From NCBI RefSeq assembly GCF_030813495.1, contig NZ_JAUSUI010000006.1, positions 186,001 to 250,000 of the forward strand: a DNA stretch of 64,000 nucleotides, given 5' to 3'. The notes under the pieces are model-generated. The model was not told where the DNA came from, made no database searches, and worked only from the letters and a program-made list of their open reading frames with translations. The position numbers and the translations under genes are program-made. Below are positions 9,974 to 19,566 of the stretch, in pieces. Source of the DNA: Ancylobacter polymorphus. GTDB lineage: Bacteria; Pseudomonadota; Alphaproteobacteria; Rhizobiales; Xanthobacteraceae. Within the stretch, counting starts at the first letter, position 1. Every line of letters begins with the position of its first letter.

Positions 9974-10005
9974 GGGCCCGTCTCCGGACGGGCCCTTTTT
10001 CTTTT
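9974..10005 (+). terminator. Rho-independent terminator after antiporter 1
   Basis: GGGCCCGTC (9974-9982) pairs with GACGGGCCC (9987-9995), loop TCCG, followed by TTTTTCTTTT. Confidence 0.9.
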
Positions 10006-10324
10006 CCGGAGCACCGGAAGCGGGGGCGCGCCTGCCCTTTATTGGCGGCAAGATTGACAGCATTCCAATTGTAAACTGGCGGCGAAAAGGGGATGCGAAG
10101 CGTGCGCTTTCGTGTCGTCGTCCGGGGATCCGTGTCACGCGACGTGACAACGCAAAGTCACCATTCCCGAACGTTCCTGATATTCAACTTTTATCTGAAT
10201 TTGAACTGACGCAGCGGCGTCGCACGACAACGATGTGACATCTATTAATATCCGTCGCCAGACCAAGTGAAAAGTGTTCGGTATCTTTAGCCTTACGGAA
10301 CGGTTGGCGAGTCATAAAAGCCAA

Positions 10325-10353
10325 TTGGCATACATAATATTGTCGATTATGAT
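10325..10353 (+). promoter_or_regulatory. Sigma-70-type promoter of antiporter 2, with GCATAC motif
   Basis: TTGGCA (10325-10330), 17-bp spacer, TATGAT (10348-10353). GCATAC (10328-10333) overlaps the -35, as GTATGC does near antiporter 1. The predicted transcript has an untranslated leader of about 240 bases, from about 10360 to 10601. No other gene is visible between 10006 and 10601. Confidence 0.55.
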
Positions 10354-10601
10354 CCTTGCTCAGCGGGTCGGTTCCGCAACCCTGCGGCAGGGCGTCTCCG
10401 AGGTGTCGGAACGCGGCGTCAGGGGCGGATACCGCGCAACCTTTGAGAACGAGATGCCGCACGAGCGGCCGTCGCGGGGGCGACGCAGAAAGCGCCCCCG
10501 GGACCAACGACAAGCCGGCGCCCGGGCCCCACAGGCAACGGAGCGACCGCAACAAAAAAGCCGATCCGCGGCATTTATCGATTTGGGAGAGGAGATCGCC
10601 C

Positions 10602-11927
10602 TTGAATACGACCAAGACTCTGGCGGCTGTCGGGCCGGGCCAGGATTTCTCTGAGAGCCGCCGCTGGATGCAGCTGGTCGTCGGCGTGGTCTGCATGATC
10701 GCGACCGCCAACATCCAGTATGCCTGGACCCTGTTCGTCCCTGAAATTCAGCAGACCTTCGGCTGGGAGCGCGCCTCGATCCAGGTGGCGTTCACCATCT
10801 TCGTGCTGGTGCAGACCTGGCTGGCGCCGATCGAAGGCTACTTCATCGACAAGTTCGGCCCCCGCCTGATGGTCGCCTTCGGCGCGCTGTTCATCGGCAC
10901 CGCCTGGGTCATCAACTCGCAGGCCACCAGCCTGATGGGCTTCTATGTCGGCGCGGCCATTGGCGGCATCGGCGTCGGCTCCATCTACGCCACCTGCATC
11001 AACAACGCGCTGAAGTGGTTCCCGGATCGACGCGGCCTCGCCGTCGGCCTCACCGCCGGTGGCTATGGCGCCGGCTCGGCCGCCACCATCCTGCCGATCG
11101 CGGCGATGATCGAATCCTCGGGCTTCCAGGAGACCTTCTTCTTCTTCGGCGTGCTGCAGGGCGGTCTCGCCTTCATCGCGGCGTGGTTCCTGCGTTCGCC
11201 GAAGGCGGGCGAGGTCAAGGCCTCCACCAAGCTCAACCAGAGCCGCCGCGACTACACCCTCAAGGAAGCGCTGAACACCAAGCTGTTCTGGCTGATGCTG
11301 GTCATGTTCACCTGCGTCGTCACCGGCGGCATGATGGCCGTGGCGCAGCTGGGCGTGATCGCGCAGGACCTCGGCGTGAAGGAGTTCGAGGTCAACCTGT
11401 ACTTCTTCACCATGGCCGCCCTGCCGCTGGCCCTGATGCTCGACCGCGTCATGAACGGCATTTCGCGTCCGCTGTTCGGCTGGATTTCCGACCATATCGG
11501 CCGTGAGAAGACCATGGTCATCGCCTTCTCGCTCGAAGGCATGGGCATCATCGCGCTCGGCTATTTCGGCCACAATCCGTGGGCGTTCCTCATCCTCTCC
11601 GGCGTCGTCTTCCTCGCCTGGGGTGAAGTCTACTCGCTGTTCTCGGCGCTGGCCGGCGACGCCTTCGGCACCAAGCACATCGCGAAGATCTATGGCGTGC
11701 TCTACTGCGCCAAGGGCATCGGCGCGCTGTTCGTTCCGATCGGCAACCTGCTGATGGAAGCGACCGGCACCTGGTCGACCGTGCTCTACACCGTCGCCGC
11801 CATGGACCTGTTCGCCGCCTTCCTGGCGATCACCCTGCTGCCGCGCACGCTGAAGTCGCATGTCGCGCAGTCCGCCGCGATGGGCCCTTCGGTGGACAAG
11901 ACCGCGACCGCCTCGGCGCATGCCTGA
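10602..11927 (+). CDS. Oxalate/formate antiporter-type MFS transporter 2
   Basis: 441 residues from a TTG start at 10602, which is preceded by GGGAGAGGAG. A longer in-frame reading from 10356 would add 82 residues of unlikely sequence and would begin close to the predicted transcription start. Twelve-helix OFA-family transporter collinear with the protein at 8639 (NIQYAWTLFVPEIQ, DKFGPR, NALKWFPDRRGLAVGL, LFGWISDHIGREK). It was probably duplicated together with the gntR and frc genes. It may favour the opposite exchange direction, a different affinity, or another acid such as formate. It has its own promoter and terminator, so it can be expressed separately from antiporter 1. Confidence 0.85.
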   Translation: MNTTKTLAAVGPGQDFSESRRWMQLVVGVVCMIATANIQYAWTLFVPEIQQTFGWERASIQVAFTIFVLVQTWLAPIEGYFIDKFGPRLMVAFGALFIGTAWVINSQATSLMGFYVGAAIGGIGVGSIYATCINNALKWFPDRRGLAVGLTAGGYGAGSAATILPIAAMIESSGFQETFFFFGVLQGGLAFIAAWFLRSPKAGEVKASTKLNQSRRDYTLKEALNTKLFWLMLVMFTCVVTGGMMAVAQLGVIAQDLGVKEFEVNLYFFTMAALPLALMLDRVMNGISRPLFGWISDHIGREKTMVIAFSLEGMGIIALGYFGHNPWAFLILSGVVFLAWGEVYSLFSALAGDAFGTKHIAKIYGVLYCAKGIGALFVPIGNLLMEATGTWSTVLYTVAAMDLFAAFLAITLLPRTLKSHVAQSAAMGPSVDKTATASAHA

Positions 11928-11985
11928 TCCGCTTGCCGTCCCGGCCGGCAAACACCGCCCGGGACGCAACGGAACGACCTTGGAT

Positions 11986-12010
11986 AAGGGGCCCTCGCGG
12001 GCCCCTTTTT
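11986..12010 (+). terminator. Rho-independent terminator after antiporter 2
   Basis: AAGGGGCCC (11986-11994) pairs with GGGCCCCTT (11999-12007), loop TCGC, followed by further T residues. It lies between convergent genes. Confidence 0.88.
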
Positions 12011-12023
12011 CGTTGCGGAGTTC

Positions 12024-12461
12024 TCAGTCGGCGCTCGCCGCAGCAAGGGCGAGGTCCGCGAGATACTCGACCTTCAGGCTGGCGGCGGGGCCGAGGCGGG
12101 CGAGTTCCGCCCGGTCGAACCAGCGCGCTTCCAGCGCGTCGTCGGCGGCGACGGCCTCGCCCGCCTGCCAGCGGCACAGCACGGCGATCATCGCGAAATG
12201 ATGGGCGAGGGCCCCGGACGCCTCGTGCTCGATGAAGTCCAGCACGGTGACGAGGCGCGGGTCTTCGGCGAGAAGGCCGGTTTCCTCGTGAAGCTCGCGC
12301 AGCGCCGCGTCGAGATAGGTCTCGCCCGGCTCCACCCGGCCACCGGGAAAGCCCCACAGCCCCTGGTCGGGCGGGTTGGCGCGGCGCACCAGCAGAACCT
12401 CACCCCCGCGCTCGACGAGAGCGAGCACGGCGACGGTGGGGCGGACAGGGGGCGGCGTCAT
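12024..12461 (-). CDS. NUDIX hydrolase
   Basis: 145 residues. The full NUDIX box is present (GGRVEPGETYLDAALRELHE then ETGLL, fitting GX5EX7REUXEEXGU), so it should hydrolyse a nucleoside-diphosphate-linked substrate with Mg or Mn. The substrate cannot be told from sequence; ADP-ribose, oxidised nucleotides or a thiamine-pathway diphosphate are all possible. It lies 54 bp after thiC on the same strand, with a 10-bp GC hairpin between (12486-12509). It may be co-transcribed with thiC, but the hairpin could also separate them. It converges with antiporter 2. Confidence 0.85.
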   Translation of the reverse strand: MTPPPVRPTVAVLALVERGGEVLLVRRANPPDQGLWGFPGGRVEPGETYLDAALRELHEETGLLAEDPRLVTVLDFIEHEASGALAHHFAMIAVLCRWQAGEAVAADDALEARWFDRAELARLGPAASLKVEYLADLALAAASAD

Positions 12462-12485
12462 GCAGCGAGGGCTCCCGGTTGAGAA

Positions 12486-12509
12486 CGCGGCCGGGAAAGC
12501 CCGGCCGCG
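12486..12509 (-). terminator. GC-rich hairpin between thiC and the NUDIX gene
   Basis: A 10-bp stem (12486-12495 with 12500-12509, loop AAAG) six bases past the thiC stop. Only a weak T-rich tail follows, so termination may be partial. Confidence 0.45.
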
Positions 12510-12515
12510 CCAAAA

Positions 12516-14597
<2,082 letters not shown>

Positions 14598-14689
14598 TCA
14601 ATCGGCCTGAACCGTCACCCTGCCGCTGCCGTATTCCTGTAGAATGGCTGACGGCGAGACGATTGCAGAACGACATGTCGGGGAGTGCC

Positions 14690-15925
14690 ATGCGCCGCTG
14701 GAAGAGTTCGATCGGCCGTTTGGCCGCACTGGTGGCGCTGGCCGCGCCTTTGGCCTTCTCGACCGCCGCCTCGGCGCAGGAGAATTGCGGGCGCAGCGGC
14801 GCCGGCTTCGACGCCTGGCTCGCCGGCTTCAAGCAGCAGGCGGTGGCGGAAGGGGTGTCGCCGCGCACGGTTGCGGCGGCGCTCAACGGCATGACCTATG
14901 CTCCCGACATCGTCGGCACCGATCGCGGGCAGAAGGTGTTCGGCCAGAGCTTCTTCCAGTTCTCCGACCGCATGGTGGCGAATTATCGCATCCAGCAGGG
15001 CCGGCAGAAGATCCAGGCCAATCCCGATCTGTTCAGCCGCATCGAACAGCGATTCGGCGTGCCGGGCGCGGTGCTGGTGGCGTTCTGGGGGTTGGAAACC
15101 GATTTCGGCGCGGTCATGGGCGACAAGCCGACCATCCGCTCCGTCGCCACGCTGGCCTGGGACTGCCGGCGGTCGGAGATGTTCCGCACCCAGCTGATGG
15201 CGGCGCTGAAGATCATCGACCGCGGCGACCTCACCGTGCAGACGATGCGCGGGCCGTGGGCGGGGGAACTCGGGCAGTTCCAGTTCCTTCCCGATCACTA
15301 TCTCAATTACGGCATCGATTTCGACGGCGACGGGCGGGTCGATCTCATCCGCTCGGCGCCGGACGCGCTGGCCTCGGCGGCCAATTACATCAAGGCGCTG
15401 GGCTGGAAGGCCGGCCAGCCCTGGCTGGAAGAGGTGCGGGTGCCGCCGAACCTGCCCTGGGACCAGGCGGATCTGTCGATCAAGATTCCCCGCTCGCAAT
15501 GGGCGCGCATGGGCGTGGTGCGGGCCGGCGGCGGCCAGCTTCCCGCCGACCAGCTTCCCGCCTCGCTGCTGTTGCCGATGGGGCGCAACGGCCCGGCCTT
15601 CCTCGTTTATCCCAATTTCGACGTGTTCACCGAGTGGAACAACTCGCTGACCTACGCCACGTCCGCCGCCTATCTTGCCTCGCGCGTCGCCGGGGCGGGG
15701 CCGTTCAACCGGGGGCAGGGGGATAAGATCCCCGTGCTGTCCATGGCCGAGGTGAAGGACCTGCAGACACTGCTCAACGCGCGCGGGCACCATGTGGGCC
15801 GGGTCGACGGCATTGTCGGGGCGGCGACGCGGCAGGCGATCAAGGTCGAGCAGATGCGGCTCGGCCTGCCGGCCGACTCCTATCCGACGCCGGAGCTGGT
15901 GGCGGCGCTGCGCGCGGGCCGGTGA
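14690..15925 (+). CDS. Lytic murein transglycosylase (MltB family) with peptidoglycan-binding domain
   Basis: 411 residues from ATG 14690. GGGGAG lies close upstream, and the start gives a clean signal peptide (MRRWKSSIGRLAALVALAAP, cleavage near SAQ-EN). ATG 14675 is an alternative that adds five residues. The SLT_2/MltB catalytic domain spans about 35-320 with the acidic residue in WGLETDFGAVMG and the QFQFLPDHYLNYGIDFDGDG block. The C-terminus (about 345-405) is a PG_binding_1 domain (LQTLLNARGHHVGRVDGIVG). It would cleave the glycan strand of peptidoglycan in the periplasm to give anhydro-muropeptides. No lipobox, so soluble rather than lipoprotein. Confidence 0.9.
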   Translation: MRRWKSSIGRLAALVALAAPLAFSTAASAQENCGRSGAGFDAWLAGFKQQAVAEGVSPRTVAAALNGMTYAPDIVGTDRGQKVFGQSFFQFSDRMVANYRIQQGRQKIQANPDLFSRIEQRFGVPGAVLVAFWGLETDFGAVMGDKPTIRSVATLAWDCRRSEMFRTQLMAALKIIDRGDLTVQTMRGPWAGELGQFQFLPDHYLNYGIDFDGDGRVDLIRSAPDALASAANYIKALGWKAGQPWLEEVRVPPNLPWDQADLSIKIPRSQWARMGVVRAGGGQLPADQLPASLLLPMGRNGPAFLVYPNFDVFTEWNNSLTYATSAAYLASRVAGAGPFNRGQGDKIPVLSMAEVKDLQTLLNARGHHVGRVDGIVGAATRQAIKVEQMRLGLPADSYPTPELVAALRAGR

Positions 15926-15944
15926 GGAGACCGGAGAGGGGCGT

Positions 15945-16033
15945 TCGTCATCCCGGACGGCCGACAGGCCGATCCGGGATCGCGTGCCGTCAGCGGATGG
16001 CGCCCCCGGCTCTCGCTTCGCTCGGCCGGGATG
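15945..16033. repeat. REP-like palindrome pair (CATCCCGG family)
   Basis: The first unit (15945-15983) has outer arms CATCCCGG and CCGGGATC around an inner GGCC-GACA-GGCC stem. The second (16004-16033) has GGCTCTCGCTTCGCTCGGCC inside CCGG/CCGGGATG arms. It is related to 40066-40160, 41195-41223 and 60061-60148. It sits between convergent genes. Confidence 0.75.
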
Positions 16034-16049
16034 TCGGCGTGTCGCGGCC

Positions 16050-16937
16050 CTAGAGAACCGGCACGCCCTGCTGCTTGGCCTTCACTTCCGGCTCGACATG
16101 GATGTTGACGAGGATATCGGCAACCTCCGCTTCCAGCGCGTCCTCGATACGGTCGCAGATGGCGTGGGCTTCGCTCACCGGCATGTCGCCGGGCACGACG
16201 AGGTGAAAGTCGACGAAGGTCATCCGCCCGGCCTGGCGGGTGCGCAAATCATGCGCCTCGATGGCGCCGGTGGCCTCGGCGGCGATGCGCTTGCGGATGC
16301 GCTCCAGCGTCTCCGCCGGCACGGCCTGATCCATCAGCCCGCCGACGCTCTCCTTCAGTACCGACCAGCCCGACCAGAGGATGTTGACCGCGACGAGGCC
16401 GGCGAGGACGAGATCGAGCTTGTCCCAACCGGACAGCACCGCGAGCACCACGCCGAGCAGCACGCCGGCCGAGGACAGCACATCGGTGAACAGATGCCGC
16501 CCGTCGGCCGCCAGAGCGGGGGAGCGCGCGCGCCGTCCCTCGCGGATCAGCACCGCGCACCAGATGCCGTTGATGACCGTCGCGGCGGCGTTGATCGCCA
16601 GACCCTGCGGCGAGGCGTCGAAGCTGTGCGGTTCCAGCCAGCCGAGATAGACCTCGCGCAGGATCGAGATCGCCGCCACCACGATCAGCACGCCGACGAT
16701 GACGGCGGAAAAATACTCCGCCTTGGCATAGCCATAGGGATGGGCGGCATCGGCCGGCTTGGCGCTGACCCGCAGCGCCAGCACCGCCGTGATGGCCGTC
16801 GCCACATTGACGATGCTCTCCAGCGCGTCCGAATACAGCGCGACGCTGCCGGTGAGCAGGAAGGCGAGATATTTCAGCCCCAGCACGGCGAGGCTGACGC
16901 CGACATTGATCAAGGCGATCCGCGAGGAGATGGTCAT
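16050..16937 (-). CDS. Cation diffusion facilitator family metal transporter
   Basis: 295 residues with six transmembrane helices (about 8-215) and a C-terminal cytoplasmic ferredoxin-like dimerisation domain (about 215-290). Proton-coupled efflux of a divalent metal from the cytoplasm is expected. The membrane metal site on helix 5 is the usual HLFTD (H148, D152), and HPYGYAKAEYF is present between helices 2 and 3. On helix 2, where zinc transporters have D/H-x3-D, it has E40-S-I-V-N44, suggesting a metal other than zinc or altered selectivity. No regulator is adjacent; the zinc uptake genes are 20 kb away. Confidence 0.88.
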   Translation of the reverse strand: MTISSRIALINVGVSLAVLGLKYLAFLLTGSVALYSDALESIVNVATAITAVLALRVSAKPADAAHPYGYAKAEYFSAVIVGVLIVVAAISILREVYLGWLEPHSFDASPQGLAINAAATVINGIWCAVLIREGRRARSPALAADGRHLFTDVLSSAGVLLGVVLAVLSGWDKLDLVLAGLVAVNILWSGWSVLKESVGGLMDQAVPAETLERIRKRIAAEATGAIEAHDLRTRQAGRMTFVDFHLVVPGDMPVSEAHAICDRIEDALEAEVADILVNIHVEPEVKAKQQGVPVL

Positions 16938-17069
16938 CGGCGCAAACCCGTTCCGGCGCCGCGCGCCCGCTGCCGCAGCGCTTAGTCGGTCAGAGGGCGG
17001 AAATCAAGCAAGCGCAAGGGTTTGCAAGTCGTTCGCAGAAGCAGGTGCGGCCTCTGCGTCCCTCTCCGC

Positions 17070-17978
17070 TCAGGCGTTGGCGTGGCGCGGCAGCAACGCG
17101 CCGCGATGGCGGATGACGCGGCCGGCGAGCTGGTGCCCGGCCGTCGCCGCTGCCGCCGGGGCTTCGCCGGCAAGGCGCGCGGCGAGATAGGCGGCGTTGA
17201 AGCTGTCGCCGGCGGCGGTGGTGTCCACCGGCACCACGGGCTGGGGAATGGCGACCAGCTGCGCCTGGCCACCACTCACGACAAGCGCGCCCTCGGCGCC
17301 GTTCTTCACCACAATTTCCTGCACGCCGAAGGTGGCGAGCCGCTCGGCGGTGGCGGTGGGGGAACCGTCGCCCCACAGCGTCGCCTCATCCTCGAAGGTC
17401 GGCAGGGCGATGGAGGTGCGCTTCAGCGCCTCGGCATAGACGGCGCGGGCGCGGGCCACGTCGCCGCGCCAGTTGCGCGGGCGGAAATTGCCGTCGAAGA
17501 CGACGCGCGTGCCGCGCTCGCGGGCGAATTCGATGGTCGCGAGCAGGCGGCCCAGCCCGGCATTGGAATAGAGCGAGAGGGTGATGCCGGAGAGATAGAT
17601 GAGCTTGGCCTCGATCAGCGCCTCGCACATCACCTCCCAGCCGGGCAGTTCGAACAGCTCGCGTGCCGGAGCGCTGTCGCGCCAATAGGTGAAGCTGCGC
17701 TCGCCCGCCGCGTCGATGTCGATGAGATAGAGCCCGGCGGTGCGGCCGGGTACGCGGGCCATCAGGCTGATGTCGAGGCCCTCGGCCTGGGCGGAGGCGC
17801 GGATGGCGTCGGAATAGGGATCGTCGCCCAGCGCGGTGGCATAGGCGGTGTTGACGCCGGCGCGGGCGAGATAGACGGCGGTGTTGAAGGTGTCGCCGCC
17901 GACGCCCTGGCTGAAACGGCCATCGGCGCTGCGGGCCAGTTCGACCATAACTTCGCCGATGGAGATTACCTCAGCCAT
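17070..17978 (-). CDS. kdgK: PfkB-family sugar kinase, probably 2-keto-3-deoxygluconate kinase
   Basis: 302 residues, ribokinase/PfkB fold. GGDTFNTAVYLARAG near the N-terminus binds the sugar and DTTAAGDSFNAAYLA near the C-terminus carries the anion hole and the catalytic Asp. The segment SFTYWRDSAPAR is typical of KDG kinases, which phosphorylate 2-keto-3-deoxygluconate to KDPG for the Entner-Doudoroff aldolase. No aldolase or transporter gene is next to it. An SDR gene lies upstream on the same strand with a 108-bp gap containing a large GC hairpin (about 18049-18080). Start ATG 17978. Confidence 0.82.
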   Translation of the reverse strand: MAEVISIGEVMVELARSADGRFSQGVGGDTFNTAVYLARAGVNTAYATALGDDPYSDAIRASAQAEGLDISLMARVPGRTAGLYLIDIDAAGERSFTYWRDSAPARELFELPGWEVMCEALIEAKLIYLSGITLSLYSNAGLGRLLATIEFARERGTRVVFDGNFRPRNWRGDVARARAVYAEALKRTSIALPTFEDEATLWGDGSPTATAERLATFGVQEIVVKNGAEGALVVSGGQAQLVAIPQPVVPVDTTAAGDSFNAAYLAARLAGEAPAAAATAGHQLAGRVIRHRGALLPRHANA

Positions 17979-18086
17979 GCGTCCCTCCCTGTCGCGTCGA
18001 TTCGCGCGGGAGCCTCGCCCTATTCGGCGGGGGAGGCAAGGCCGGGGCGTCTCCCCGCCCCGCGCGGGCGGGACGGGGAGGGGTAC

Positions 18087-18848
18087 TCAGAGCTGGACGC
18101 CGCGCGTCAGCGCGCCGTCGACAACGAGATTGGTGCCGTAGATGAAGCTCGCCGCCGGGCTCGCCAGGAAGACGGCGGCATTGGCGATTTCCTGCGGCGT
18201 CGCCATGCGGCCGGTGGGATTAAGGGCCAGCGCCTCGGCGAACAGGGCCGGGTTGCCGTCCTTGATCTGGTTCCAGATGCCGCCGTCGAAATAGGTATTG
18301 CCGGGCGAGACGGTGTTGGCGCGGATCTTCTTCGGCGCCAGCTGGAAGGCGAGGCCCTGCGTGTAATGGATCAGCGCCGCCTTGAATACGCCATAGGGCC
18401 CGCAGGCAAAATCGATCTCGCGGCCCGACACCGAGGAGATGGTGACGATGGAGGCGGCGGCGCTCTTCTCCAGATAGGGCATGGCGGCGTTGACGAGGCG
18501 CACCGTGCCCATGAGGTCGGTCTCGAAACCCTTCTTCCAGTGCTCCTCATCATTGCCCACGGCCAGCGCGCTGACATTGGCGACGACGATGTCGAGCCCG
18601 CCAAAGGCTTCCGCCGCCTTGTCCACGAGGCTGGCAAGGGCGGCGCCGTCGGACACATCGGCGGCCGCGCCCAGCGTCTTCACGCCGCTTTCCGCCAGCC
18701 GTGCGGCAGTGGCTTCCGCCTCCGCGCCGTTGCGGCTGCACAGGGCGACATCGCAGCCCTCGGCGGCCAGGGTCTCGGCGATGGCGAGGCCGATGCCCTT
18801 GGTGCCGCCGGTGACGACGGCGCGCAGTCCCTTGAGTCCGAGATCCAT
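18087..18848 (-). CDS. SDR-family oxidoreductase
   Basis: 253 residues. Classical short-chain dehydrogenase: TGGTKGIG cofactor loop, aspartate in AAADVSD, VANVSAL in place of NNAG, catalytic Ser in TISSVSG, and Y-x3-K as YGVFK. The loop SRN after the second strand suggests NADP(H). Substrate unknown; its place before a KDG-kinase-like gene hints at sugar-acid metabolism but proves nothing. Start ATG 18848 gives MDLGLKGLRAVVTGG, and the 17 in-frame codons upstream look non-coding. The ANVS replacement of the usual NNAG is a mild departure from the family. Confidence 0.82.
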   Translation of the reverse strand: MDLGLKGLRAVVTGGTKGIGLAIAETLAAEGCDVALCSRNGAEAEATAARLAESGVKTLGAAADVSDGAALASLVDKAAEAFGGLDIVVANVSALAVGNDEEHWKKGFETDLMGTVRLVNAAMPYLEKSAAASIVTISSVSGREIDFACGPYGVFKAALIHYTQGLAFQLAPKKIRANTVSPGNTYFDGGIWNQIKDGNPALFAEALALNPTGRMATPQEIANAAVFLASPAASFIYGTNLVVDGALTRGVQL

Positions 18849-18958
18849 GGTCGGGGGTCCTTCATGAACGGGGGGAAGAGGGCGGCATGATCCCAACACC
18901 GCCGGCCCTGCACAAGACGGTTCGTCGGCTTATTCCGATGCCGTGTGGAGGGTGGCGC

Positions 18959-19537
18959 TCATGGCGCGATCAGGATGACGCGCGGCGCGCCGGTGGGCGC
19001 GGGAGGTGGCGCGGTGGCGGTGGAGGGGTCGCCGGCGGGCGCCGCAGGCGGGGCGGGCGGCGCCGGCGGCCAGCCGCCTTCCGGCGCGTAGCGGGTTTCG
19101 AGGTCGCGGGCGCGCTGTCCGTTGAGGCCGATCAGGCAGATCAGCCGCTGCTCCATGACGCCCGACCCGCCGAGCCGCCCGCCAATGCTCTGCTTCGGGC
19201 CCTCACCCTCGAAGGGGGCGATGCTCTGGCACTCGAAATTGCGCCAGTGGACGAACCGGCCCTGCGCCTCCTCGAACAGCGAACTCCAGCGGCGGCGCTG
19301 CGCCGGCTGCAGATCGGCCCGCGCCTCGATGGTGGCGAGGACGCCGGCGACGCTCCGCTCCAGCGCGCTTTCGCCCGCCGCCTGCAGCGCGGCGAGGCAG
19401 TCGAGATAGGCGCGCGGCTCGGCATGTTCGCGCCGGCAGGCCGCCGGGTCCGTCGAGGCGCTGGCCGCGGCGGAACCGAGCCCGAGCAGAAGCGATGCGG
19501 CGAGAAGGTGAAGGCCGAGGCGGCTTCGGTCTGTCAT
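18959..19537 (-). CDS. Secreted DUF1311/LprI-N-like protein with proline-rich tail
   Basis: 192 residues. A signal peptide (LGLHLLAASLLLGLGSAAAS) is followed by a cysteine-bearing domain (about 33-145) with LQPAQRRRWSSLFEEAQGRF and WRNFECQ. This pattern is that of the DUF1311 domain found in lysozyme inhibitor LprI and many uncharacterised periplasmic proteins. The last 45 residues are rich in Pro and Ala and probably disordered. Start ATG 19537. It lies 29 bp after the aminotransferase gene on the same strand. Function in the envelope is unknown; lysozyme inhibition is only a family association. Confidence 0.7.
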   Translation of the reverse strand: MTDRSRLGLHLLAASLLLGLGSAAASASTDPAACRREHAEPRAYLDCLAALQAAGESALERSVAGVLATIEARADLQPAQRRRWSSLFEEAQGRFVHWRNFECQSIAPFEGEGPKQSIGGRLGGSGVMEQRLICLIGLNGQRARDLETRYAPEGGWPPAPPAPPAAPAGDPSTATAPPPAPTGAPRVILIAP

Positions 19538-19566
19538 CGGTCTCGGCCTCCGTTCGACCGCCACGC

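Noticed and set aside
10356-10601. N-terminal extension of antiporter 2
   Set aside because: Composition is unlike a protein, it begins at the predicted transcription start, and a good ribosome site precedes TTG 10602.
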